In this document: one piece after another, positions 1-5,429 of the stretch
Position numbering within the stretch: position 1 is the first letter of the stretch
Layout: each line of letters starts with the position of its first letter
DNA from: an uncultured bacterium
GTDB taxonomy: Bacteria > Cyanobacteriota > Vampirovibrionia > Gastranaerophilales > Gastranaerophilaceae
DNA length: 15,789 bases
Assembly: GCA_900551915.1 (NCBI GenBank)
Contig: URXT01000040.1
Span: forward strand, 1-15,789
Direction of reading: 5' to 3'
Made by a program: the position numbers and the translations under genes
The notes under the pieces: model-generated
Seen by the model: only the letters and a program-made list of their open reading frames with translations
Told to the model about the DNA's origin: nothing
Database searches by the model: none

Positions 1-22
1 CTTTTTTCTTTGCTCTTTTTTA

Positions 23-937
23 TTATAAATCATTTTTTATACACGCGCAAGGGGGGATGGAATAAAATAATTTATGCTTTAAGTCTAATGCGGTTTTTGT
101 TGCAGCAAGCCCTGCTTGTGAACTTTCTTTAAGCATTGGTGACATTAGTTGTCCGGTTTGCTCAAGCGCGTCGATAACTTCATCAAGCGGAATTTTCGAT
201 TTTACACCTGCAAGAGCAAGCTCAGAAGCGGTTACCGCATGAATTGCCAAAAATGGATTTCTTTTTACGCAAGGAATTTCCACAAGTCCGCAAACAGGGT
301 CACATGTTAATCCGAGCAGATTCTTCATAGCAAGAGCGACTGCATTCAAAATCTGGTTAACACTTCCGCCACGTATCTGAGTCAAGGCTGCGGCACTCAT
401 GGCGGAAGCAACTCCGCATTCTGCCTGGCAGCCTGCTACAGCTCCGGCAAGAGCAACTTTTGTTGAAATAATTCTTCCAACAATACCAGCCGTAATAAGG
501 GCGTTTATCTGATCTTCTTCAGAAGTATTTAAATCTTCGCTAACTCCGACAAGAACTGAAGGCACAATTGCACATGAACCTGCCGTTGGACAGGCTGCAA
601 TTTTACCCATTCGCAAATTTTCTTCAATAGTTGCCAAGGCGTATGTGGTTATCTTTTCAAAAGTTTGTCCAAAAAGTGCCCGCTCATCTGAAAATCTTTT
701 TTGCAAGCGGTCACAGTCGTCTCCGCACATTCCGCTTATTGACATTTCTTTGCTTTTCAGGCCTGTTTGTATGGCTTCTTTCATAGCATCAAGAGACTTT
801 TTCACAACCGAACGAATAGAGTCAACATTGGTTTCAGCAAGTTCAGCTTCGTACTCCTGCGTAATCTCAAAAATCTTTTTCCCGCTGATTTCGCATTCTT
901 TTTCCAAATCTTTAAATGTATTAATAATTTTTGTCAT
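23..937 (-). CDS. sdaAA: L-serine dehydratase, iron-sulfur-dependent, alpha subunit
   Basis: Catalytic subunit of the two-subunit L-serine ammonia-lyase, which converts L-serine to pyruvate and ammonia in the cytoplasm using an oxygen-sensitive [4Fe-4S] cluster. The 304-residue protein shows the family hallmarks: the CPTAGSC motif at residues 116-122, and a Cys-rich segment CDPVCGLVEIPC at 212-223 that supplies cluster ligands (C212, C216 or C223 by family analogy). The ATG lies one base after the TAA of sdaAB, preceded by a GGAAAG ribosome-binding site inside the end of that gene, so the two are surely co-translated. Oddity: after the usual end near TKTALDLKHKLF there is a short tail, YSIPPCACIKNDL, with two extra cysteines, encoded next to a run of six G. 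Function is confident; the tail is unexplained. Confidence 0.96.
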   Translation of the reverse strand: MTKIINTFKDLEKECEISGKKIFEITQEYEAELAETNVDSIRSVVKKSLDAMKEAIQTGLKSKEMSISGMCGDDCDRLQKRFSDERALFGQTFEKITTYALATIEENLRMGKIAACPTAGSCAIVPSVLVGVSEDLNTSEEDQINALITAGIVGRIISTKVALAGAVAGCQAECGVASAMSAAALTQIRGGSVNQILNAVALAMKNLLGLTCDPVCGLVEIPCVKRNPFLAIHAVTASELALAGVKSKIPLDEVIDALEQTGQLMSPMLKESSQAGLAATKTALDLKHKLFYSIPPCACIKNDL

Positions 938-938
938 A

Positions 939-1598
939 TTAACTTTCCAACTTTTTTATATATCTAATCATGTAGACATCCTCAATTAAATTCAAGAAAT
1001 CTACAACTTTCTGGTTAATTTCGCCATCAAGGCAAATTGTCATTGACGCTTCCTGACCTTTTGCTGAGCGGTCGCAGTGAAAAGAGGCAATGTTAACGTG
1101 TATTGAGTTCGTTACTCTGCTAATCATATTTGGCACATCTTTATAAACTAAAAGCAGAGTGTTATATTTTCCTGTCAAACTTACAGAAAACCCGTCTATG
1201 TTTGTAATTTCAACTTCACCTGCACCTACAGAATTTCCTGAAATTACCATATTGCGGCGTCCTTCAAATATTATATCAACGGCATTTGGGTGACGGTTAA
1301 AATCTTCGTAAAATTGAAACTCATATTGAAATTCTTTAGATATTTCCGAATCAAAAATATCTTTAATTTGAACATCGTCAACCGAAAGTCCCAAAACTCC
1401 CGCCAACAAACCTTTATCAGTACCATGGCCTTTTCCTGTTTGGGCGTAAGAATTATAAAGTTTAAAAACAACTTTATCTGGAATCTCATTATAGATATTT
1501 TTTGCTAAAAGCCCCAAACGTACAGCTCCGGCAGTATGTGAACTTGAAGGCCCAACCATTACAGGTGAAATTATATCAATTATAGAAGTTTGTTTCAT
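939..1598 (-). CDS. sdaAB: L-serine dehydratase, iron-sulfur-dependent, beta subunit
   Basis: Partner subunit of the iron-sulfur L-serine dehydratase. At 219 residues it has the expected size. The N-terminus carries the characteristic GPSSSHTAGAVRLG segment (residues 16-29), and an ACT domain, which usually senses serine, occupies about residues 144-214 (beginning KYNTLLLVYKD). The start is fixed by a strong GAGGAG ribosome-binding site six bases before the ATG. It is first in a two-gene operon with sdaAA one base downstream. The Shine-Dalgarno sequence lies in a 5-bp inverted repeat (1604-1608/1615-1619) that could slightly occlude it. No convincing -35/-10 pair was found upstream on this strand. 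Confidence 0.96.
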   Translation of the reverse strand: MKQTSIIDIISPVMVGPSSSHTAGAVRLGLLAKNIYNEIPDKVVFKLYNSYAQTGKGHGTDKGLLAGVLGLSVDDVQIKDIFDSEISKEFQYEFQFYEDFNRHPNAVDIIFEGRRNMVISGNSVGAGEVEITNIDGFSVSLTGKYNTLLLVYKDVPNMISRVTNSIHVNIASFHCDRSAKGQEASMTICLDGEINQKVVDFLNLIEDVYMIRYIKKLES

Positions 1599-1711
1599 TT
1601 TTTCTCCTCATTATAGGAGTATATAACAAAAATAATCTTATTAATATATGTAAACTTTTATTTAAAATTTGACAAATCTGGTAATTTTTATGTTTTTATA
1701 TATATACAAAG

Positions 1712-1720
1712 TGGTAGTAT
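1712..1720 (+). promoter_or_regulatory. extended -10 promoter for the 46-codon small ORF
   Basis: TGgTAGTAT at 1712-1720 matches an extended -10 element (TGnTATAAT). It would start RNA near 1727, giving a leader of about 32 nt to the ATG at 1760. A TTGACA lies further upstream (1669-1674), but its spacing to this -10 is too long to pair with it; that hexamer sits in an 11-bp palindrome (ATTTG-A-CAAAT). Confidence 0.4.
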
Positions 1721-1759
1721 GTGTATTATTTTCAATTTTAAAGTGTATAAGGAGTCTTA

Positions 1760-1900
1760 ATGTTTAGCCCTGAATTTATGCGTTTTTTAATTAATTATCA
1801 GAAATCTGATTTTACCCCCGAACAAACAAAAAAAGAAATTCCCCTTAAAATAAATAAAAGAGGAAAATTAGCCTGGGTAAATATTCTTGTGTCAAAATAG
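1760..1900 (+). CDS. small hypothetical protein (46 aa)
   Basis: Forty-six codons from ATG to TAG, preceded by a strong AAGGAG ribosome-binding site (1749-1754) at ideal five-base spacing. The product starts MFSPEFMRFLINYQ and ends with a basic, hydrophobic stretch (INKRGKLAWVNILVSK); there is no signal peptide, transmembrane span or cysteine. The gene is not recognised. It lies alone on this strand, divergent from sdaAB and convergent with the gene or ORF ending at 1906, with five bases between the stops. The ribosome-binding site, upstream extended -10 and sensible codon use favour a real gene. With so short a protein, chance cannot be excluded. Confidence 0.5.
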   Translation: MFSPEFMRFLINYQKSDFTPEQTKKEIPLKINKRGKLAWVNILVSK

Positions 1901-1905
1901 GGGTT

Positions 1906-2040
1906 TTACACCGTACCCCCAAGTTTTAACCCGATATTCAAAATAAGCCTTGAATACATTGTTTCAATATCGCAGAAAGTCGTCTTGATAAGCTGATTCA
2001 TTTCTTCAAACTCTTCTGCCGGCAAAACGCAATTCTCCAT
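1906..2040 (-). CDS. possible small ORF downstream of the prepilin-like gene (44 aa)
   Basis: Forty-four codons starting four bases after the TAA of the prepilin-like gene. The product is acidic, then hydrophobic (MENCVLPAEEFEEMNQL..., ending ILNIGLKLGGTV). The ribosome-binding site is weak (AAGTAAAAG, partly inside the stop codon of the gene before), so translation would depend on coupling. The same frame stays open upstream inside the prepilin gene; that part looks like an ordinary shadow, because the pilin frame itself reads to a family-typical C-terminus. Function not recognised. It could be a real small cistron or only an open stretch. Confidence 0.3.
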   Translation of the reverse strand: MENCVLPAEEFEEMNQLIKTTFCDIETMYSRLILNIGLKLGGTV

Positions 2041-2044
2041 TCTT

Positions 2045-2887
2045 TTACTTACATTTATTATTGCCGTTCCAGGAAAGATTCGTGCAATGCAAATAGTCCA
2101 TATTTTCATTTTGTAAAACCCATCCAGCACAGCCAAACCCATATGCGTTTTTGTCAAGGCAGCCCGTATCAAAACGGTAATTTTTTGTGTTGAACCTAGT
2201 ATTTTCATCCTCATTTTGCTCATAGACATTATCAAAAATTTGCGCTCCCACTGGAACAATACCATATTTTGTTATATTAAAAATAAAAATATCATCACCA
2301 TAACGATTTGGGTTTTTCGCACCATTTATATCAATCATATATTCACCACACACATTTGAAAGATGTTTACCAGGTCCATATGAAGCTTTGCAATCAGGAC
2401 TTTGAACCCATGTTCCAATAATCATTCCATCAGCTAAAACTGCAGCATAACGTGTATTATTGCTCGGATTAAAGATATTATTATTTATCCGGTTTCCGTT
2501 TCGATAAGCAATTTTAGCTGCAGGATGGCATTTATCTCCGTTTTTACAGAATTTTATAAACTTCATTTGTGATTTTAAATTAGACAAAAGCAGTTCTGAA
2601 TCATTTAATGAAAATCCCCAAACATCAGGTTCCCCATGTTCCAAAACTGCAAATTCGTAAGCTTGTGAGATGACTGAATAAAACTTTTTCAATGCAACAA
2701 CTCTTGCCTTTTCCTGTTGTTTTTGAATAAGAGACGGAAGAGTCATTGAAGCGACAATTCCGATAACACCAAGTGTAATCAGAACTTCTGCGAGTGTAAA
2801 TGCTGTTTGACAAATTTTTTGTGACCTGTCAGTGTCTGCTTTGTTTTTGCACTTGTATAAAATATGATTTTTTACAAAATTTTTCAT
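2045..2887 (-). CDS. type IV prepilin-like protein with N-terminal methylation motif
   Basis: A 280-residue secreted pilin- or pseudopilin-like protein. The class III signal is A29|FTLAEVLITLG: cleavage would follow Ala29, Phe30 becomes the N-methylated residue, and Glu34 is the conserved +5 Glu. The hydrophobic helix runs to about residue 54 (...ASMTLPSLI) and is followed by a charged coiled stretch. The C-terminal domain has several Cys (NGDKCHP, SPDCKASYG, SNVCGEY, TGCLD, GCAGW, LHCTN, NKCK), likely disulfide pairs outside the cell, and a 'DINGAKNPNRYGDDIF' segment shared in form with the second prepilin in the window. The leader is unusually long (29 residues, basic, two Cys). The start is fixed by a perfect AGGAGG five bases upstream of the ATG. 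No peptidase, ATPase or platform gene is nearby, so the protein presumably uses machinery encoded elsewhere. Confidence 0.85.
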   Translation of the reverse strand: MKNFVKNHILYKCKNKADTDRSQKICQTAFTLAEVLITLGVIGIVASMTLPSLIQKQQEKARVVALKKFYSVISQAYEFAVLEHGEPDVWGFSLNDSELLLSNLKSQMKFIKFCKNGDKCHPAAKIAYRNGNRINNNIFNPSNNTRYAAVLADGMIIGTWVQSPDCKASYGPGKHLSNVCGEYMIDINGAKNPNRYGDDIFIFNITKYGIVPVGAQIFDNVYEQNEDENTRFNTKNYRFDTGCLDKNAYGFGCAGWVLQNENMDYLHCTNLSWNGNNKCK

Positions 2888-2945
2888 ATTGTCCTCCTAA
2901 TTAATTATCTGATTATTGAGCATGTCAATAAAATATTTTAAATAC

Positions 2946-2974
2946 ATTATAGTACACTTTTGTCTATTTTTCAA
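2946..2974 (-). promoter_or_regulatory. sigma-70 promoter of the prepilin-like gene
   Basis: On the minus strand, TTGAAA (2974-2969), a 17-bp spacer and a perfect TATAAT (2951-2946). RNA would begin near 2939, leaving a leader of about 50 nt that includes the AGGAGG site. The -35 lies in the loop between the arms of the inverted repeat at 2951-2995, and one arm fills the spacer, so a protein bound to the dyad would be expected to block polymerase. Confidence 0.7.
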
Positions 2975-2995
2975 TATATTAGACAAAAATGTACT
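2951..2995. promoter_or_regulatory. inverted repeat, probable operator of the XRE regulator
   Basis: Arms 2951-2966 (AGTACACTTTTGTCTA) and 2980-2995 (TAGACAAAAATGTACT) are complementary at 15 of 16 positions, separated by 13 bases. The dyad lies midway between two divergent genes. It covers the spacer and -35 of the prepilin promoter and ends two bases before the -35 of the xre gene. A weaker third copy of the right arm (GGACAGAAATGCTCT, 3004-3018, 11 of 15 matches) sits inside the xre promoter. Each arm contains ACA-N4-TGT, a spacing common in small phage-type repressor operators. Confidence 0.7.
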
Positions 2996-2997
2996 TT

Positions 2998-3028
2998 TTG
3001 ACCGGACAGAAATGCTCTAAAATATATA
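2998..3028 (+). promoter_or_regulatory. promoter of the XRE regulator gene
   Basis: TTGACC at 2998-3003 and the AT-rich -10 candidates TATATA at 3023-3028 (19-bp spacer) or AATATA at 3021-3026 (17-bp spacer). RNA would begin at about 3033-3036, only a few bases before the ATG at 3041, with no room for a Shine-Dalgarno sequence. Confidence 0.45.
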
Positions 3029-3040
3029 AAACAAACAAAA

Positions 3041-3379
3041 ATGGTGACTAAATTGTTAAATAATCTTGACAGGCAGAATGTAGGAAATGAAATAAAAAAA
3101 GCACGAAAGTCCAAAAATCTTTCGCAATTTCAGCTTGCAGAACTTACCGGGATTGATGAAAAACAAATTTACCGTATTGAAAGCGGTTTTACAAGTCCCA
3201 AGCTTGAAAACTTTGTTAAGATTGCCTCTGTTCTTGACTTAAATATAAAATTTTTCAATACAATAGACATTGAAGAAAGACCATATGTGAAAGATATTAT
3301 CAATTTGTTAAATGAGTCAACTGAAGATAAGCTAAAGGTTTATTACAATGTGCTAAAAAGCCTAAACGAAGTTCTGTAA
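3041..3379 (+). CDS. XRE-family helix-turn-helix transcriptional regulator
   Basis: A 112-residue DNA-binding protein with a single Cro/C1-type HTH at about residues 15-70. It shows the usual pattern GNEIKKARKSKNLSQFQLAELTGI, then IYRIESGFTSPKLENFVKIASVL. The short C-terminus (residues 82-112, VKDIINLLNES...YYNVLKSL) is probably a helical dimerisation segment. It is divergent from the prepilin-like gene with 153 bp between the starts and an inverted repeat in the middle, so autoregulation and repression of the pilin gene are the obvious guesses. No ribosome-binding site precedes the ATG (the upstream bases are A/C only); the next in-frame GTG is no better placed. The mRNA may therefore be leaderless. 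The target is inferred from position only. Confidence 0.88.
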   Translation: MVTKLLNNLDRQNVGNEIKKARKSKNLSQFQLAELTGIDEKQIYRIESGFTSPKLENFVKIASVLDLNIKFFNTIDIEERPYVKDIINLLNESTEDKLKVYYNVLKSLNEVL

Positions 3380-3451
3380 ACGGAGAACCCGCAAAACCCT
3401 AATCCTTAATCTAGCCTCCATAATCCAAACCAAAGCGCCCTCTGTATGACA

Positions 3452-3823
3452 GCTCCAATATGTAAGAACGGACTACATAAAAACTTTCATATCTTCATAG
3501 ATATCGTCAAAAGACATCTATCCTTCCCAGCGCTAACACTAATAAGCAACAACTCTTACCTAATCCTCACGCCAGCGGCATCACCTAATTAAGTTCCAAT
3601 GTGTTAGAGTGGACTATGTCCACCCCTCACCCGTCAGTGTAAGTTTCGCTCAACAACACTGACGCCCTCTCCCAGGGGGCGAGGAGTTGCCACTATAATC
3701 GTCAGAAAGCCTTACTCGTTCCCAGCGCCTCTGTCATAATACTGCACCTGCCAGTCCTAATCCTTACAAAAGCGCTTCCCATCTAATTCAGTTCCAATAC
3801 GTAAGAGCGGACTACGTCCGCCA
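3452..3823. repeat. three diverged copies of an intergenic repeat
   Basis: Core copies begin at 3452 (GCTCCAATATGTAAGAACGG), 3593 (GTTCCAATGTGTTAGAGTGG) and 3791 (GTTCCAATACGTAAGAGCGG), and each continues ACTA. Upstream of copies two and three the likeness extends over ATCGTCAnAA, CCCAGCGC (3526 and 3721), CCTAATCCTnAC and CTAATTnAGTTCC. Cores two and three end in a 6-bp hairpin, GTGGAC-TAT-GTCCAC and GCGGAC-TAC-GTCCGC, with a compensated T-A to C-G change in the stem. That suggests the structure, not only the sequence, was kept. Copy one has lost the right arm. The spacings (141 and 198 bp) fit one unit plus an inserted hairpin element. Confidence 0.6.
3622..3686. repeat. REP-like palindromic element
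   Basis: A compact structure between repeat copies two and three. An inner perfect 8-bp stem, GTCAGTGT/ACACTGAC (3633-3640/3656-3663), is followed by a small CGCCC/GGGCG stem. An outer imperfect stem pairs ACCCCTCACCC (3622 onward) with the GGGCGAGGAGT at its right end. The CCCCTCACCC...GGCGAGGAG ends are of the kind seen in dispersed bacterial intergenic palindromes. Its placement explains about 57 extra bases between the two repeat copies. Confidence 0.5.
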
Positions 3824-3851
3824 AAAAAAGAGCCCTTTTTAGGGGGCTCTT
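3823..3851 (-). terminator. Rho-independent terminator on the minus strand
   Basis: Perfect 8-bp stem AAGAGCCC (3828-3835) / GGGCTCTT (3844-3851). On the minus strand it is followed by an uninterrupted T-tract (complement of A at 3823-3829); on the plus strand no T-tract follows. It therefore ends a minus-strand transcript, and no protein gene upstream on that strand accounts for it. Confidence 0.8.
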
Positions 3852-3945
3852 GGAATAAACGTTGATTCATTCCTCAAATAGTGTGAAGTGTAGTGTGTGC
3901 TTAAAATCTGTTTGATTCCTCAATTTTAAGCGTTCCTCGTGTTCA
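3823..3945 (-). ncRNA. candidate small RNA ending in a strong terminator
   Basis: A minus-strand RNA from about 3940 to 3823 would contain three GAGGAA motifs (complement at 3933-3938, 3916-3921, 3870-3875). One sits in the 15-nt loop of a perfect 9-bp stem GCTTAAAAT/ATTTTAAGC (3899-3907/3923-3931). It would end in the terminator at 3823-3851. No ORF with a proper ribosome-binding site lies inside. An AT-rich stretch at 3945-3980 could hold its promoter (for example TTATAT on the minus strand at 3954-3949), but no strong -35 is seen. Exposed GGA in hairpin loops is what CsrA-type proteins bind, so a titrating RNA is one reading. No RNA family was recognised. Confidence 0.4.
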
Positions 3946-4040
3946 TATATATAAAGTATTTTTTATATATAAAATTGCTATAAAAAAGCTATTATTTTTA
4001 TATTTCTTTACATTTCTTAATAATATAAATTATTAAAAGG

Positions 4041-4069
4041 TTGTATTTTAGGGGAATATTAAATATAGT
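4041..4069 (+). promoter_or_regulatory. surE promoter
   Basis: TTGTAT (4041-4046), 17-bp spacer, TATAGT (4064-4069). RNA would begin near 4076, giving a leader of about 25 nt with the AGAGGAG ribosome-binding site. A TATAAT at 4076-4081 is an alternative -10 but has no -35 at the right distance. Confidence 0.5.
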
Positions 4070-4101
4070 AGAAAATATAATTATTTTGGGAGAGGAGAAA
4101 T

Positions 4102-4893
4102 ATGAAAATACTTATTTCAAACGATGATGGAATAGCCGCAAACGGCATCCGCGTGCTGACTAAAGAACTTGCACAGGAACATGATGTATATGTAATAGCA
4201 CCGGACAGAGAGCGAAGTGCAGCGGGGCATTCACTCACTTTGCATACCCCGCTGAGAGTTGAGGAACTTGAAGCAATAAGCGGCGCAAGAAAAACCTGGG
4301 TAACAACAGGAACTCCGGGGGATTGTGTTAAAATCGGGATTAATGCAATTTTAACCGAGGAAGAGCAGCCTGATATTGTAATTTCCGGAATTAACCACGG
4401 TCCTAATTTAGGTTCAGACATTTTGTATTCAGGAACTGTAAGCTGTGCAATGGAGGGCGCGATGATGGGAATTCCAAGCATTGCCGTCTCACTGGCAAGT
4501 ATGCATTCTGATTATGAAGATTTCGACTTCACTGCAAAATTTGTCCGGGGAATGTTAAAACGTTTAAAAGACTTCAATTTCCCTCAAAAAACTCTTTTAA
4601 ATGTAAATGTACCTTTGCTTGACGCTGACGACATTGCAGGAATTGCTATTACGGAATTAGGCTCAAGAATGTTCACTAATACATATGAAAAACGAGTTGA
4701 CCCCAGAGGAAAAGTTTACTACTGGATGGCTGGCGAGCTTACCAACGAGTCTGCGGATTCTCATTCGGATATTGCAGCAATCCGGCAAAACAAAATATCA
4801 ATAACTCCCGTAACTTACGAAATGACAAAAGAGGAGGTTATGACCGATTTGGAAAAAACGCTCTGCAACCATGATGCGTGCGATTGGATGTAA
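4102..4893 (+). CDS. surE: 5'/3'-nucleotidase SurE
   Basis: Cytoplasmic metal-dependent phosphatase that removes phosphate from 5'- and 3'-nucleoside monophosphates (and exopolyphosphate in some species); linked to stationary-phase survival. The 263-residue protein begins with the family N-terminus MKILISNDDG, giving metal ligands Asp8 and Asp9. It continues with Ser39 in APDRERSAAGHS and Asn97 in ISGINHGPNLG, completing the metal site, and has the conserved YSGTVSCAMEGA segment. The start is fixed by AGAGGAG with six-base spacing. It is slightly longer than the Escherichia coli protein, with a short C-terminal tail rich in His, Cys and Asp. It is a single-gene unit with its own promoter and a clear terminator. 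Confidence 0.96.
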   Translation: MKILISNDDGIAANGIRVLTKELAQEHDVYVIAPDRERSAAGHSLTLHTPLRVEELEAISGARKTWVTTGTPGDCVKIGINAILTEEEQPDIVISGINHGPNLGSDILYSGTVSCAMEGAMMGIPSIAVSLASMHSDYEDFDFTAKFVRGMLKRLKDFNFPQKTLLNVNVPLLDADDIAGIAITELGSRMFTNTYEKRVDPRGKVYYWMAGELTNESADSHSDIAAIRQNKISITPVTYEMTKEEVMTDLEKTLCNHDACDWM

Positions 4894-4910
4894 ATAGTTC
4901 TTAATAAAAT

Positions 4911-4951
4911 AAACAAGGCTTCATCCCTCAGTTGTGGTGAAGCCTTGTTTT
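4911..4951 (+). terminator. surE terminator
   Basis: Perfect 13-bp stem AAACAAGGCTTCA (4911-4923) / TGAAGCCTTGTTT (4938-4950) with a 14-nt loop; the T-rich end (TTTT) follows the stem. It begins 17 bases after the surE stop codon. The A-run at the left makes it partly bidirectional. Confidence 0.85.
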
Positions 4952-4964
4952 CATAAATAACTCC

Positions 4965-4993
4965 TTTTATTTTTAATAAATTTATGATAATAT
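4965..4993 (+). promoter_or_regulatory. possible promoter of the TIGR04076-tag operon
   Basis: An extended -10, TGaTAATAT (4985-4993), with a poor -35 (TTTTAT, 4965-4970, 17-bp spacer). It is followed at once by a 6-bp hairpin AGGCTT-GA-AAGCCT (4994-5007), which would lie at the very 5' end of the message. The leader to the first gene is about 80 nt. Confidence 0.35.
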
Positions 4994-5082
4994 AGGCTTG
5001 AAAGCCTGTAAAGAAGACCTTTTTCTGTTACTTAGTTTCAGAATTACAACCCAAAAGTTAAATATTGAAAGAGGACAAAGTT

Positions 5083-5412
5083 ATGATGAAAAAAGTTAAA
5101 ATAACTGTTTTAAAAAAAGGTTTTGATGATGAACTCGCAAAAGAATACGGCATTGAAGGCTTGAAAAGCTGCCCTTTTCACACTGCCGGACAGGTATTTT
5201 ATGCAGACTGGGCAAAACCCGAAGGCTTTTGTGATGAAGCTTGGAAAGCAATTTATCAATATGTATTTGCGCTTGCCCATGGCGCTGATAAAAACTTATT
5301 TTATTACAACGACTGGATAAAAACGCCCGGAGTTGCAATTGTATGCTGCAATGACGGATTAAGACCAGTAACATTTAAGCTTGAAGCGACAGATGAAGTT
5401 TCAAAAAATTAG
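5083..5412 (+). CDS. TIGR04076 family protein
   Basis: A 109-residue cytoplasmic protein of the uncharacterised TIGR04076 family, recognised by the succession KVKITVLKK, CPFHTAGQVF, KPEGFCDEAWKAIYQYVFAL and the C-terminal KTPGVAIVCCNDGLRPVTFKLE. Conserved cysteines are C30, C50, C88 and C89; in this family they suggest metal or redox chemistry, but no activity is established. The ATG at 5083 is chosen because GAGGA (5071-5075) stands seven bases before it; an in-frame TTG at 5065 would put that site inside the coding region. The tag gene follows 17 bases later, so the two are probably one transcript. No functional link between them is known. Confidence 0.85.
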   Translation: MMKKVKITVLKKGFDDELAKEYGIEGLKSCPFHTAGQVFYADWAKPEGFCDEAWKAIYQYVFALAHGADKNLFYYNDWIKTPGVAIVCCNDGLRPVTFKLEATDEVSKN

Positions 5413-5429
5413 TAAAAAAGGAAAGCGTG

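Larger units (their letters stand above)
3380..4101. other. long non-protein-coding interval
   Basis: About 720 bp between the xre gene and surE without a convincing protein gene. The left part (3380-3823) is GC-richer than its surroundings and holds three diverged copies of a repeat with one REP-like hairpin between copies two and three. The middle (3822-3945) looks like a small RNA gene on the minus strand. The right part (3945-4040) is almost pure A/T, with a 10-bp inverted repeat (3946-3955/3962-3971), followed by the surE promoter. Confidence 0.7.

Noticed and set aside
2045..2265. Upstream part of the 119-codon minus-strand frame ending at 1906, taken as evidence of a frameshifted prepilin
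   Set aside because: The prepilin frame ends in a family-typical Cys-containing tail (NMDYLHC...NNKCK), so its stop looks authentic; the overlapping frame is a shadow. Only the portion after the stop is listed, as a weak small ORF.
3452..3823. CRISPR array
   Set aside because: Repeats are few, diverged and irregularly spaced (141 and 198 bp), and no cas gene is present.
3757..3870. 37-codon minus-strand frame beginning at an ATG next to a GAGGA
   Set aside because: The GAGGA abuts the ATG with almost no spacing, and the frame runs through the terminator and the repeat region; it is a by-product of the repeat.
5065..5082. TTG start for the TIGR04076 gene
   Set aside because: It would place the GAGGA site inside the coding sequence; the ATG at 5083 is correctly spaced.
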